Numbered from the stretch's first letter, positions 35,486-48,698 are shown. The stretch is DNA of 64,000 bases from Brevipalpus yothersi (GCA_003956705.1 QZCP01000174.1:24865-88864), one strand, 5' to 3'. Notes: generated by a model not told the origin, from the letters alone. Made by a program: numbers and translations.

Positions 35486-37209
35486 CTCCTTCAAGCTGCC
35501 ATCATCTCTATAAGTCAACACACAATGGGTCCTTTTTTAAGAGAATCTAAAAGTGGTCAAGCTGTAAAAGAAGTGGATCGAGTCCGGTATAAAAGAGAAT
35601 GAAATGGAGTACCGTTATTTTCAGCTCACACGATGGATGTGTGTGTGTGCTCTCAAAGGGCTTCCATTATTTGCGCTATTGTAGACACCTGATGATTTGG
35701 GCAAATAAAAAGAATCTGTTTCACAGAATTGAGTTCTCACCGCTATTTTGTAGCTTCCAATTGAGTTGGTCATCAAAAAATATCTTTTCAACTTTAGGAA
35801 CTTACATTTTTTAACGATGAAAATTACTTCATGAGAAACTTTTCTCTCTCTCTCTCTTATGTCGAATGATGAACATTATTCTCTAAGTATAAACGATCGA
35901 ACGATCCTCCTCTTTCTTCAGATGAAATGTTTCCTTAAGCTGATTGTACTCATTTTTTGGTCAAATGAAGTTCTTATTCCTTAATTGAAGTTAGATATTT
36001 TGATCGAGATTTATTAACGTCTGATACATACACTCATCATCATCATCATTCCCGGGGAATACCTTTTGGGTGACTGTTATAGTGGATTGGGAGGCCAAAT
36101 GATGGCCGCTTTTAGAATTAAGCCACTCGCCCAGTACCATGTTTGCACCCAAATGTTTGTATGTGTGTGTGTGTGTACTTCTTCTTGGCTCCTATCCGGG
36201 AACATGATTAAATGAATCTTGGCATACAGTGAAGAAAAAATGCTTTGCTCATCATCATAATAATATTCAATGAATGACTGAAAGTTACATTCAACGTCTA
36301 GCAAACCTGATCTTGATTCGGACCGTTGAAAGAGGATATCCACCAAGTCCTGAATCATCATCATGGTCCTGATGGGTCAACTGAAGGTATATAGTTTGAG
36401 AGAAGAGAGAGAGAGAGAGAGAGGAAGAGAAAAGAGGATCATTCCAAGAGGAGAGCCGTAAAAAATTGTCTAAATCGAGTATACATCTATCAGTAGGTGT
36501 TGAAGATAGATCATGATTGAAAGTTGATTAACATCACACTAGAGTCCAATCTACCCAAATGGATTAGCATCGCTTCTGACACATTTTATCGATTCCATGA
36601 GATTGATCTGAGAATAAGAATAATTTTCGCTTCATTCTCTTCCATCCTGTTGAGGCTTTTTTCCTTTCCTTCTCATCTACTCACCTACACCCATTAACAT
36701 TGCATCTATCTATTTATTTTCAACCGTCAAAATGTTCGATGGATCATTCCTGAGACACTTTCAATACTTTATCAATGAATTGTCGTGATAAATTGTGAGT
36801 AATTATCTTTTTCCACCTTTTCCCACCTATTTGAATGTACGGCTCATTCAGACCGTTTATTCACAACTATACCATACAAGTACAAGTCCGCTAACACACA
36901 TACATACATACACACACTGATATTGTACGCACTTTTACAATCAGTAGAACAAATTATGCAGAATATCTTCAGTTCACTGGAAAAGTGGGACACAAAGTGA
37001 ATTAGAATCTAAAATAGAAAAAGAGAGGCTAACACACACACAACGAACAGTGAAAGAATGAGTAGCTCAAGTAATTTGGTCGGCAGAATACCGTTTACAC
37101 ATCGAGTGCAACCAAAGATTTCTTTTGACGATTAGCAAATCAAATTTACCTCCTGATGTTAGGCCAAAGAGCGAAGATTGTGTCTTCGAAAAAATAAGGC
37201 ACTCAATTG

Positions 37210-37210
<1 letters not shown>

Positions 37211-37280
<70 letters not shown>

Positions 37281-37646
37281 NNNNNNNNNNNNNNNNNNNN
37301 NNNNNNNNNNNNNNNNNNNNNNNNNNNNNNNNNNNNNNNNNNNNNNNNNNNNNNNNNNNNNNNNNNNNNNNNNNNNNNNNNNNNNNNNNNNNNNNNNNNN
37401 NNNNNNNNNNNNNNNNNNNNNNNNNNNNNNNNNNNNNNNNNNNNNNNNNNNNNNNNNNNNNNNNNNNNNNNNNNNNNNNNNNNNNNNNNNNNNNNNNNNN
37501 NNNNNNNNNNNNNNNNNNNNNNNNNNNNNNNNNNNNNNNNNNNNNNNNNNNNNNNNNNNNNNNNNNNNNNNNNNNNNNNNNNNNNNNNNNNNNNNNNNNN
37601 NNNNNNNNNNNNNNNNNNNNNNNNNNNNNNNNNNNNNNNNNNNNNN

Positions 37647-37690
<44 letters not shown>
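37211..37690. repeat. (GA)n array containing a 366-base assembly gap
   Basis: Pure GA sequence on both sides (37211-37280 and 37647-37690) of a run of N at 37281-37646. The true array length is unknown. The open frames that cross it are artefacts. Confidence 0.97.
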
Positions 37691-37691
<1 letters not shown>

Positions 37692-38247
37692 CCAGAACAA
37701 ACTCATTGATCGTTTGTCAGTTATATCCGCCCCTCATCATGAAATATGGTAAAATTATTCGCGAAAAAAGCGATAAAAGTTAAGCTCACGATAGGCATAG
37801 GAAAGTTCATTGACCGAGAAACCCAGCTTTCAGATTTTGTGAGTTCTTGGAAATATTTTCTACTTAAACTAAGTAAATGAACTATTGCTACGGTCAATTT
37901 ACATACTTTCTTCGTTTTGGCCACTTCAATGAATTAAGAGTGTGTGTATGTGTGAGTGCCAACATTGGAGTGCAGTACAAGGAAAACACACAGTACATTA
38001 TATTGGTGATAAAGGAAAGGGTTTTTCCCTTCATCTTTTACAGCTTCCTCGGTCGATAAAAATAAAGTGGATGAACGAGAGTACGTTGGCATGGTTCAAT
38101 GTAAAAAAAGATGATAGATGAGTTAGGTGCTAGAGTAACACCATAATGATACATGAAATTGGATGGCAGAATAGTGAGATTTGAATTTTTTACTAGTATC
38201 TGAAAAATCAACAAATTGAATAAGAACTATGAGCAGTCAGTCTTTTC

Positions 38248-40484
38248 CTACACAGTTATAGTACCATTTCTATAACCTTTGGATGATTTTGTACACTTAA
38301 CAGAGCTATAGAGTAGATTCTTATTCGATGATTCAGTTTGACTGCCACTGAGCTTATTGTTATCAAAAAAGTTGGATGAAGAATTGAAAGATTTTCCACT
38401 ACTATGATCAGAATTTAGAGATCTGACTTCGGAAAAGGAAATCTGTTTCTCATACGAACCAGAGTCATAATCAAGAGGATAAGATGTTAAGTCCTCATTT
38501 GTGATGACAGGGTTAGGAGTTTGGGTGGTTTGATCATAATAAGGAGTAATTACACAGCGTTTTCGACATTGATAGCATTTTTGATGCCCAGTATTAAATT
38601 TCATGCTACGTTCTTTGGCGCGCTCTTCTAAAACCTTCGCCATGATGGCTGCGGAAACATAATCTGGGCATTCATTATTATGCTCTTTGATATTATCATC
38701 CTCAACCTTATTTACTGAGTAAACCATCGCGGTGGGTGGAAATGTGGGTATAGGTACTCGAATGACTTTTCCATTATTGGAATTTCCACCATCTTGTCCA
38801 TAAGATGAACTCGAGGTTAGCTTTCGAGACAAGTCATTTCCAATACTTAAGCTCCTTCGCTTTGAATTAAAAGAGGTAGGACCATTGTAATTGGAACGAA
38901 GTCTATCTTGAACGTCAATTGGAAGCTGGAAGAAAATAATTGAACGAATGAATTGGGGAGAAAAAAGCAAGAAATTGCTGATGATTGTAACACTTCAAGT
39001 TGCAATTAATTTAGAGGACAATCAGATCTGTCAACTAATTTATATCTTATGACTTTAGTGTAATGTACGGAGTGTAATCAAGAGTGTAAATTGATGAAAA
39101 CAAGAGTAAAGCGATCATGCTATCATTCGAAAAGGAACATTTACACTTTTACTTACTGTATTGACTTTATACGAAACGAAATTGGATGGTTTACACTGAA
39201 GCAGATTCACAGCGATATTACAATCGTGTTTATATTGTTCATTCTCCTCTTCCATATCGTTAATTGTCACTCGAGCTTCTACCAATCTATTAGTGAGATC
39301 ATTTACATCTCTTGTTAGAGTAGCTTTTTCAGTCTCAAATTTATCAACAATTCGTAGTAGCTTATCCTCTAACGCTTGATTGACTTTTTGCAATTTACGA
39401 TGACTTTCGGCTAAACGGTCATATTTTTCTTGCCAAAAGCAAAGCGTCTCTTGTAATGCTTGATATTCACCATTTGGAAATTCTTTAACATGATTCATTA
39501 CAGATGTTTCCATTTGTACAATGTGATAATCACGATCAGCTAATTGACGTTTTAAATTTTCAATCTCTTGGTAAAGCTGGACAACCACATTATCACCACT
39601 CTTAAGGGAAGAATCAACACGGTTCGCAGGACATGATTCACAATGGCATTCCTACCGAGAGGAAAAAAATGAAGTGGGAAAACAATTATTACTATTAACA
39701 GAAACCACAGGCAACAGATAATAAGAGAGAGAGAGAAGAGCGAGTAAGAGACAGAGACAGAGACAGAGAGAGACAGAGAGAAAGAAAAAATAATTGCAAC
39801 AATAAATTCCTCTGAATAAATAGAGGGAGACATGAAACGAATGTGGTCGCAATCATATCAAAAGAGAGAGAGACAAGGTATCAGATTGTAAATATAAATA
39901 AAATGTTCAGTTCATAGATCATGAATTACCATTTCTTTACACTAAAAACTAGAATAGAAAAGAGAGAGAGAAAAAAAAATTTACAATCAGCCAAGAGTAT
40001 TGAAAAATCTAATGTTGACGATGTTGATGATGCGAATGAATAATTAGTTTTCACGTCAAGATCGAGGTTATTGGAAGAATCATGTGTATGGTGTATATAA
40101 AAAAACTATCGAGTTAACACTGAACAGAATAGTGAGTAAAATATCTGACATTGATTTAGGGAAGGTAAAGAATAATACACAGCTAAGCTAATTAATCTTC
40201 TCACGACGACAATATGGTCATAGTGGAAGCTTCTGCAACACGCTCAACAGTCTCTCAAATCTGTAACATGAATCTGTTCAATCAATTACATCATCAAAAA
40301 TGGGAAAAAAAGAAGAGAGAGAACAACTAATCTTACACACATATATATAAGTATCAGCATCAGCAGTGTATGCCATAGACAAGAGATAGAGAAAGAAAAT
40401 GTATCATCTTTTAAATACATTACTACTCACCGTATGTGTTGTATTGTTATCGGAAGAATTTGATTCACTGGCAGTCACAATCAT
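38248..40484 (-). CDS. BEGAIN/TJAP1-family coiled-coil protein
   Basis: Three minus-strand exons, 40484-40431, 39651-39157 and 38925-38248, all in phase 0, give about 408 residues. The N-terminus MIVTASESNSSDNN is followed by a Cys-rich ECHCESCP. Exon 2 is a long coiled coil with QLYQEIENLKRQL and LQKVNQALEDKLLRI, then the family signature EARVTINDMEEENEQYKHDC, NIAVNLLQC and, across the last junction, KVNTLPIDVQDRL. This matches the coiled-coil end of BEGAIN (NELYRKDCNLAAQLLQC) and TJAP1. The C-terminal half is Ser/Asn-rich and includes DYVSAAIMAKVLEERAKER and a CYQCRKRC pair. Family members sit at synapses (BEGAIN, with PSD-95 complexes) or at tight junctions and Golgi (TJAP1). I cannot say which role applies here. 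The gene is divergent from mL38. Confidence 0.82.
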
Positions 40485-40998
40485 GACAATGTATGCTATT
40501 CACACACATACACTAATTAATTTACACTACTAGCATCAAATTGTCCATCAAATTACATTTAAATTGTAAAGAGAGAGAGCAAAAATTTTTTGATCATCAA
40601 AAACATTTGATCAAAACAATATTCGCAACATTAGCAACGTGTTCAACGCCGTCTGCTGAGTCATAATCATGTTGATTGCAAAATGCTTTTCATGCTTTCA
40701 GTTGATTTAATTGTTTTTGATTGCTAAATCATTTGATCATCATCATTCTGTTTGGTGTATGATTCGAATGATTGTGGTGGTTGATTAATTTTTGGATGGT
40801 TATTCTTGCCGGTATGGCCGCATCAATTTGAATCTCACGGGACTGAGTTGTCTTCATTATCATTCTGTTCTGGTTACTTGTGTTTGTTTTGAAATTTATT
40901 GATCAGGTTGGTAGACGTTGTGATGTTTTGATCAATGTAACTTGTGAAGTTTGATTATTTTGTGATTGTTGGTTTTTGTTCCTCTTTTCTACTACAGA
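40485..40998. promoter_or_regulatory. Bidirectional promoter interval, BEGAIN/TJAP1-like gene and mL38
   Basis: About 514 bp separate the divergent start codons. A strong acceptor (TTTTCTACTACAG) ends one base before the mL38 ATG codon region, so the mL38 leader probably contains an intron. I could not place its donor with confidence. Confidence 0.4.
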
Positions 40999-42963
40999 AT
41001 GTTGGAAAAGGGTATGCAACCGGCTTTCAGGATAAAATGTCTCGATAGAATTTTAAGGATAGTTTCTAATCCAACATCGAGAAGAAATGTACGATTTTGG
41101 AATCCGTTGAGACCTTTTCCACCAAACTATTATAAAGATCATCAAGTTTTTTATCCATCGTTGGACACTGTTCTTCGTGAAAAGGAAAGAGTTAAAAAAG
41201 GAAAAAATTTTGTTGACATTGGTTTGCCTGTACCATCGGTTCCTGGTCCATCTCGACATCAGAGACGAATGCAACAAGAGGCCAAGCTGAAGAAGAGACA
41301 AGACTTGAAGGAAGAGGAACTTTTTGAGATTATTGATCAAGAAGAGGTGACCAGTGAATTTGATTACAATTCAAATCAAAATTTATGGTCCAAATCTGAG
41401 TCTGGGATAAGTGAAATCATTCAAATAGCTAATCATTATGCAATTTTTGAGCATCTTTTCAATTCTAATACTCCTCAACCAGTGGATAAAGTTCTCGAGA
41501 AAAAATCCATTGACTTTTGGCCTGCTATTGAGCGTGAATTAACATGGGAACTCGAAAAATACTATCCTGGTGCTGTTCGTGTTGATCCACCTCCTGAGAA
41601 AGAAGTAAATTTCTTTCACCCCATCGTACCAATGAGGATAGAATTCGCTATCAGTGAAAATCCAGAAAGTGATGAGCTCACAGTGTCTCCTGTATATCGT
41701 GGTAATCACATTACACCAAAATATTCTGCGGCGAAACCAGATGTACTGATAGATGCTAGTTTCCTGAATGGAACAAGGAGAAAAGTCCCAGAAGATCTGA
41801 TTCCAAACGGCATTGAGCTGTTTGGTGAAAATTCCAAAAGCCTCTTTACTCTTGGACTTTTTAACCTCGATTCACAATTTGGAGTTTCTGATCCTGTTTG
41901 TCATTGGATGGTATCCAACATAAGAAGTGAAAAGGGCAAGACCAACTACGATGAAGTGTTTCCTTTTGTACCTCCATATGCATTCAAGGGTTTTGGGTAT
42001 CATCGATATGTATTTGTTCTCTTCAAGCAAGAGGGCACGCGAAACTTTGAAAAAGTAGACGATTTTGTGATGAACAAACGGATAATCGATCTCAAAAAAC
42101 TAGTCTCTGAAGAAGGATCCAAGCCAGTTGGTTTGTCATGGTTTCAGTCCTCTTGGGATGAAAAGTGTCGAGAAATTTTCCATCAAATATTAGGTAAATC
42201 ACGATTTCTGATTTTTTTACTCTCTCTTTATCTTTCTCACGCTTTCTTCTTCTTCTTCTCAGACATGAGAGAACCTACCTATGAGTATATTCAACCTAAA
42301 CAAACTCTGGCTCAACAAGATCAATTCCCTGGCCGAGTTCCATTTAATGTGTAAGTTTGCGTGTTTCTCGCTTTTCCCATCACGTGATTTCGTATTCACA
42401 TATGTTTTCAATTGTTGAAAATTTGTTCTGAGAATTTAATCTGAAATCTCCATAATTTTCTCTTCAGATATCTTGATCTCTATCGAGATCCCAAAGAAAT
42501 CAAGAAAGAAGTTCTTCTAGAAAGATTGAAAGACCTCGATCCTTTCGACTATAGTAAGACATTCAAAGAGTCCAAAATACCTTGGGACATCACCAATGAC
42601 AGACATCAGTACCCAAAATGGTATTGGTCCACAATTTTCAAGAGAAGCCAGAAGTTAGGTCCTTATCGATCGCTTCGTAATCCATCTGCTATTCTTCCGC
42701 TGAACAATAATGCTGATCTTGATTATCCAAAGTGGCCTTTCTCTGAAAAACTTAGACTTCCCTTATACTATCCCTACAAGGGTGGCCGTAGAAAACCTCT
42801 GAGGATGACAAAATGGGTCTTACCAATGAAAGATCATCCTCACATTAGAGAGTATGACGAAGATATCAATCAATTGCGTAGAGATGAAATGAAAGATGAT
42901 CTAGAGGCTGTAAAATCTTTGCAACCTGAAAGCCATCAGAAAAGCGATAAGACTATCTCATAA
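40999..42963 (+). CDS. mRpL38: Mitochondrial ribosomal protein mL38, PEBP-like, unusually long
   Basis: Exons 40999-42193, 42263-42350 and 42468-42963 join to about 592 residues. mL38 is a large-subunit mitoribosomal protein with a phosphatidylethanolamine-binding-protein fold. Matching blocks are IANHYAIFEHLF, DPVCHWMVSNIRSEKG, VPPYAFKGFGYHRYVFVLFK, PVGLSWFQSSWDEKCREIF, HQILDMREPTYEY and PFNVYLDLYRDPKEIKKE. The start gives a basic N-terminus (MLEKGMQPAFRIKCLDRIL) suited to mitochondrial import. Human and fly proteins are about 380 and 416 residues, so this one has roughly 180 extra residues, shared between an N-terminal Lys/Glu-rich part and a C-terminal extension after the DPFDY region that is rich in Trp, Tyr, Pro and Lys (YPKWYWSTIFKRSQKLGPYR). 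AATAAA at 43025-43030 follows the stop by 62 bp. Confidence 0.92.
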
Positions 42964-43024
42964 CTCATTTGATGTAAATATGAGCTCAAAATTTTTTTCT
43001 CTTTTTGTTAGCAGTTTCATTCAA

Positions 43025-43030
43025 AATAAA
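43025..43030 (+). other. Poly(A) signal of mL38
   Basis: AATAAA, 62 bp after the mL38 stop codon. Confidence 0.6.
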
Positions 43031-43335
43031 ATTATGAACACGAATTTTGGCCAAAAACATAGAAATTATGAAGCATTTATAGGAATTTACATTTATATTA
43101 CTTTCATATAATAGATTCGAAAGGTTTCGATTGAAGAAATAAAATAGAGGGATCTTTTTGAGAGGAAAAAAAATTATAAGAGCTAGTTTAGGCAAAGGCA
43201 TCAAGTGTCTGACATTGATAGTCCGTTGCAAGCCATCATGGTAACACTTTATGGTGACATTCCGCTGCGCAGATTAAATGCAATCATTGACTATACAAAC
43301 AAAGATCCTTTCGTTACTCGCATTGGGAACAATAT

Positions 43336-45696
43336 TTAGAGGTCCTGATCTTGGCTCAAGGTAACCAATTTAGCGGTATCTGATGATACTTGAGAGTAAT
43401 GGAATAGAGTTGGCGATGAGGTCCTGAGCTTACTTCTGACCCATTCGACTAGATGGAATCTGATGGAAAAAGGGTTCAGAAGAGTTAATGAAAGCGTTGC
43501 TTAACAACAAGTATCAATGTGTTATCAAACTTACCTTTCGTAATTATTATAATAGAAAAATACAACAGTGAGAGAGATAACGACTAGTAAACTGAATCCG
43601 ACAAAAAACTTGAGAGCTTTGGATGAAAGATCGGTGGTTTTCGTTGTATCATCATGAGCTGCATCCGGCTCACTAGGAGCATCCATGTGCTCATGATTAT
43701 CATCAAAACTGATCATATTCTGTCTACACACGAGATTTGTTTTCCAAGTGAAATAATAGTCACAATTTTCGTTCTCATAAAGAAATTCGGGCTCACTTTC
43801 ACCATCATCATCAGGATCACATTCGAGGAAAATGTGAGAAGTGACATTCTTAACAGCATTTTTTCCACACTTCTGGTCGTTAGTGCACTCAAATTGCAGC
43901 ACATAAACGTTCCCACGAATGACAAGCTGCTCAGTACCACGAGATCCAATGTCTCGACTGAATTTTTCATTGGAATTTCTTTGACAGATTGCAGCTTTTT
44001 TGCATTTATCTGAGGTTTTATTGGAGCCCAAAAAGTCAAAGCTAAATTCATACTTATCTCCAGATATTGTGGGCGTCGATTTGAATAGATCACCTAGATT
44101 TATGTGAAGTCCAAGAGAGTCTGTTGCTTGAGGATCCCAGAAATGATAGTCTGACTCCTCTTGTAGAGGTATGTCGAGATCTTCCGGGAATGGACAAGCA
44201 GAATATGTTCTCCATAAGAACACAAATTCACAACCAGTCGATTTTTCAGCCTTTTTGATCAGAACAGGTTGGCCTTTGACTTTATCACAGATAAATACAA
44301 TTTTAGTGCTTACTTGAGATGACGATGATGAACAGACACCTCTGGTATGGGTTCGATAGGTGACAATCAATGCTTGACTGTTATTGGTGAATTCGTTAGA
44401 TTCATACGTGAACTTGAATGTTTCCGTTTGGCCAATATCGAGACATAAGCCAGATGAGCTGCATTTAACGGCTGCACTTCTTGGTGATGAAGTTTGCATC
44501 GATAGTGGAATGGATCGACACATATTGATGTAATATGTTTCATTAGTTGTTGGATCAGAGACATTCCAAGCATGGGTTCGTGATGATAGCTCACGTAGAT
44601 CAAAAAGAATAGTTTGACCAGTCTCATTACTGGGAACACGATAGGTACATTTAGGAGGAACTAAGTGGCATACATTATCTTCCATCATCAAAAATGACGC
44701 TTTACAATCTTTAATAGACTTAAATTCAATCTTGGGTATGAGACCCGAATGATTGTGACAGATAATCTCTATCTCGGTGGACCAAGTTTTAGAGGTAGAA
44801 TTTGCATTATCGGTTGAATTATCGGTCGAAGTGTTACAAGCTGAGCCGTTGAAGAAACGAAGAAAAAGACTTTCACCTTGGAAAGTGTAGACAGCATCAT
44901 TAACATTTCCTAAATTGATCCAATCACTATCATTTGAATTTTTAACCTGCTCACTCAAACACACAGCTGAACCATCGCACACTTCTGGATCTAATGTCAT
45001 CGAATGGTTAAGTGGATTATTTTTTGGTGAATTACAAATATTGAAGAAAAAGTTATGCTTCTTCTTACGATCCACCGGAATCGTCAGATCAGTTATGTTG
45101 CCAAGGATTTTGGTCATATCAACTGTTGAGTTTGTCAAGTCATCTTCAAAAATACAGTCATGTGCATGAAGAGGTTCCTCTCTACACACCAAGACAGTCT
45201 TCCACAGAAAAGTGAAGCGACAATTTTCACTTTTTTTGGGTAGAAGAACAGGTAGACCAAGCTCTACATCTCGATCACACTTAAAAATGACCTGAGAGCT
45301 ATAATTTTTGCTCACATCGTCCTCACAAACGCTGCCATTAACATAGTCAGCCACAATGTAACCATTACGATTTCGATACGGTGGTGTCATTGGCTTTCCA
45401 CCATCGAGAGCCATTTGGGTTGAAACATCTTTTATACATATTCCAGTCTCATTTGTACATGGCTTGGGTAAATCACCCTTTTGAAGATGTATTGGAGCAC
45501 AGACATTGATAACAATTATTCCACTCGAACGAATAGCATAATGATTGGTATCTGTTAACTTTAGGTGGGATAAATCAACCGTATGGGTTGAATTTTCAAC
45601 GGAACACTCATAATTTGGTATCAATGATAAGCACGATGACAGGGTGCTAAAAAAACAGTAAATCAATAATACACCACTGAATTGAATATTGTACAT
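43336..45696 (-). CDS. Lerp: Lerp-like lysosomal enzyme receptor (mannose-6-phosphate receptor family)
   Basis: Exon 1 runs 45696-43535 and exon 2 43459-43336, split by a 75 bp GT-AG intron, giving about 761 residues. I chose the ATG at 45696 because MYNIQFSGVLLIYCFFSTLS is a signal peptide; the frame is open 24 codons further upstream. The lumenal part contains four CI-MPR/MRH repeats, each ending in the pattern C-x-F-x-F-x-W-x-T-x-x-x-C (for example CRFTFLWKTVLVC and CEFVFLWRTYSAC), with many N-glycosylation sites. One membrane segment follows (ALKFFVGFSLLVVISLTVVF). The second exon supplies the cytoplasmic tail with HYSQVSSD, close to the YSKV endocytosis signal of vertebrate CI-MPR, and ends SQDQDL. 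Fly LERP has five repeats and carries lysosomal hydrolases between Golgi and endosomes; the same role is inferred here. Confidence 0.9.
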
Positions 45697-47476
45697 ATTG
45701 TCAAGGTCGGCTGAGTGGCCGAAAAGCGCACTTATGAGCTGTGAAGAAGAAGAATAAGCTGTTGCCAAAAAGAAAAGGATATGTATTAACTGTTAGCTGT
45801 TGTTGTTGTTGTTGTTGTCAAAAATGAATGAATCAACAACCGTCAGTATTGATGTCTATTATTTTATCAGTCTCTCTGTTTCAACATCACTTTCCAACAC
45901 ATATATTTATATACATTGACACTTCACTTCTCATACCACATCAATTAACACCATCGGAAAAATAATAATTCAAAATCTATGGTCTTAAATGCTTGAGGGC
46001 GTTTTGTGAGTTGCAACATGCAGCACTTTCAAGTGAACAAGTGAATAATATTCACTGAATAACAATCGAAGTCAACAAGCTTAAAGGCAGCAAATCAGCT
46101 TCAAGCGTTCAAGGCTTCAAGGTTTGTGGTAGATGGCGCGTAGGAGAGAGATGGCCATGATGACTCATGATGGTTCGATGTCTTGAAAAAAAAACTTTTA
46201 TTCCCATGGACATTAATTGGGGGGATAATGATCCCTGATGGCGATGATCATCGTGTCCATGGTGTGATCCATGGGTTTCTCATGATCTTGAATCGAAAAA
46301 GAGAATGCTATGATGGTGGGGGAAATTATTTTCCTGGAGCAAGTTTCTTTTTCTTACGGAAAATGGTCAAAAAACTTTTTCGTGTCAGTATGCTAGAATT
46401 CTGTGGCAGTGGTGCCTATGTGTGGAAAATATTTTCTTTATCGTATCAAATTAATTGATTGAATGAGTGAGAGAGAGAAGGTGTGAAAAATTGTGACATT
46501 CTTTTAATGTAATACAATCTGTCTTGTTGAATGAAAAAAAAATCAGGACTTAGAATAAGTTGAATACCTTCTGGGTTATCGAAACACTCTAGACAGTCGA
46601 AAATAGCCCAAAGACATTGTACACAATCAATCAATTTTTTTTCCTCTGCACAAAATTATTACGGCCATCATCATCATCATCATGATCGTGATGGTAATAA
46701 TCTTGCGACAGAGTATAACAGGAGCCATCTTTTTCCTTGGAACAATTTTCGAATCTAACGACTTCCTTACGTTTACGATGTTTTGTACATGATGTAACGA
46801 TTTTTGATTAGATCATTGATCCATAGATTGATTGCCTGGAGTTCATAAGAATAAAATATTCCCTATCTTTCGATTGAACTGGAGGCAATATTTTTCCCTG
46901 TGAAGATCTTAAGATTGAATGATCTCCAACTGACACTCTACAGTTCATCGGCATGTCTATGACTCGGCAAAACAAGTTCCAAGTTGAATGGATGAAGAAA
47001 AATGGAAAAGAAAGCGATTAGATGCTGATCCATTTGTGCCTCGAAGCTATTCTAAGATTTAATACGAGAGTATACTAAGCTTCATGGAAAGTGGTAGTTC
47101 TTTTTGATGGAGATCAGAATCATTCCATTAAAGAGAAACTTAAACATTCAGGACTTCGTGGATGAAATCGAGCATAATTTTTTGTCCACTGGAAATATTA
47201 TCTTGTCTCTCGACCTTAATTTTTTGCAATTTTCGGTACGATTTCCTAATCAATACGTGGTTCATTTGCCCATGAACAAAGGCCCACCTCTGATGAACCT
47301 CCATCCCGATCACTCATTATGTTTTACATCTTACCGTGTCCACCTTAAAATGCCTCTGAAATCAAAGAAATTCTAATTTGTTTCCTTGTGAAGGAGCAGG
47401 CAACAAAATCATTTACAATTGTTAGATTTGCGAAGTTCATAGTTCTCCACTCCACGGGCTAAAGTTTTTCTCTTTC

Positions 47477-47537
<61 letters not shown>

Positions 47538-48698
47538 TGAATCATAGAATTTTGATAGGAAATTTTGATCTTCAATTATCTAGTTCCATCCAGAAAAAGC
47601 TTGTGAGTTTCAAGTAGAAGAGCGGAAAACTTGTAAACAGATATGCCGGTATGATTGAAGGAACAAAAACTTCCCGCAGTGAGAACTATGTACATGTATT
47701 TATAGACTAATTAGAGGAAACATCTGGTCTAATCAATTGCACCTCTCTCAATTACTCATCAATATTGAGAAAATTTTCTCATTACTCCAAATATGTAATG
47801 AGTAATCTTTTTCAAGCCACATGCATCCGGTTGTACAAGCTGATAAATTTTACCAGGAAAACTTTTGTTTCTCTTCACATGGCTGATGAACATTAAGTTG
47901 GGACAATCAAATCTTGATGGATAATCTTTGAAACTTAAATCTTCATGGCTGCTTAAATTGATAAGATTGGTTCTTGTTGTTCCTTCAAATCGCAAGAGGA
48001 TTATTTTTATGCATCTACTTAACCTCAGAATGTAGGATATTGTGTCTCTCTGTTCATTTGGGACAAAAAATGTCACCGTTAATTATCTAGAGCACAGGAT
48101 GTGCCCCTTATTTCAGCTGATTCTATTAATTATCAAATTGGTTTTCCTCACTTTTAAACGTTCATGGAGCACATTTTGCTATAGAAATGGCCACTCTTCG
48201 CAGTTTCAGTGTCGAATCTTTCAAAATATGGTGCCAAACAACTTATTCACCTTTTTTGACTGAAATTCATAGAAAAAACCGTAGAATAACGAATAAATTG
48301 ATATTTAAAGAGCTATTCAATCAAAATTTTATTTTTCATGAATTCTTTTGCATCAATATTTTCACACACTGCATGCAGCAAGAGGAATTATCTTCCAGTA
48401 GAAACCATTTTTCTTTGCATCCTTGAGAGGAAATCTTACATCATTGGATTGAGTTGAGCTAAAATCAATTAGAAATCAATTAGAAACAATATTATTCCAT
48501 TTGAAGACAATGTTGTTTTACAATATCACACTAAGAACACGCTTTTTTCACGTTTCATATTCCTCCGATCGTAACATACATTGGACATGTGTTCATGTCA
48601 ATCAAACTCATCCGATTGTTTGGATTATTTATAGATGTAATTACTCAGATGTTTTTGTTTGTAAAATTTTCATGATATCAACAGCTTTACGATCAATC
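45697..48698. other. 3 kb intergenic stretch between divergent genes
   Basis: Small open frames at 46183-46458 and 47104-47376 show no family likeness or splice support. A GTT repeat lies near 45800-45818 and a GA array at 47477-47534. I see no gene. Confidence 0.5.
47477..47534. repeat. (GA)n microsatellite, about 58 bp, one interruption
   Basis: GA run with a single GAAA interruption near 47494. Confidence 0.95.

Larger units (their letters stand above)
23846..38247. other. 14 kb microsatellite-rich region without convincing genes
   Basis: Most open frames here are Ser-Leu or Glu-Arg artefacts of CT/GA arrays. The arrays are listed separately. GAT/ATG trinucleotide-rich sequence lies near 29617-29700. 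Other open frames (for example 32525-32722 and 34943-35260) show no family resemblance. One candidate promoter with a downstream donor is at 30526-30732. The region could be a long intron, a regulatory domain or true intergenic DNA; sequence alone does not decide. Confidence 0.5.

Noticed and set aside
37125..37783. Open frames across the N run
   Set aside because: They consist of GA repeat and unknown bases.
47104..47376. 90-codon open frame near the fucosyltransferase
   Set aside because: No homology visible and no splice support; likely chance.
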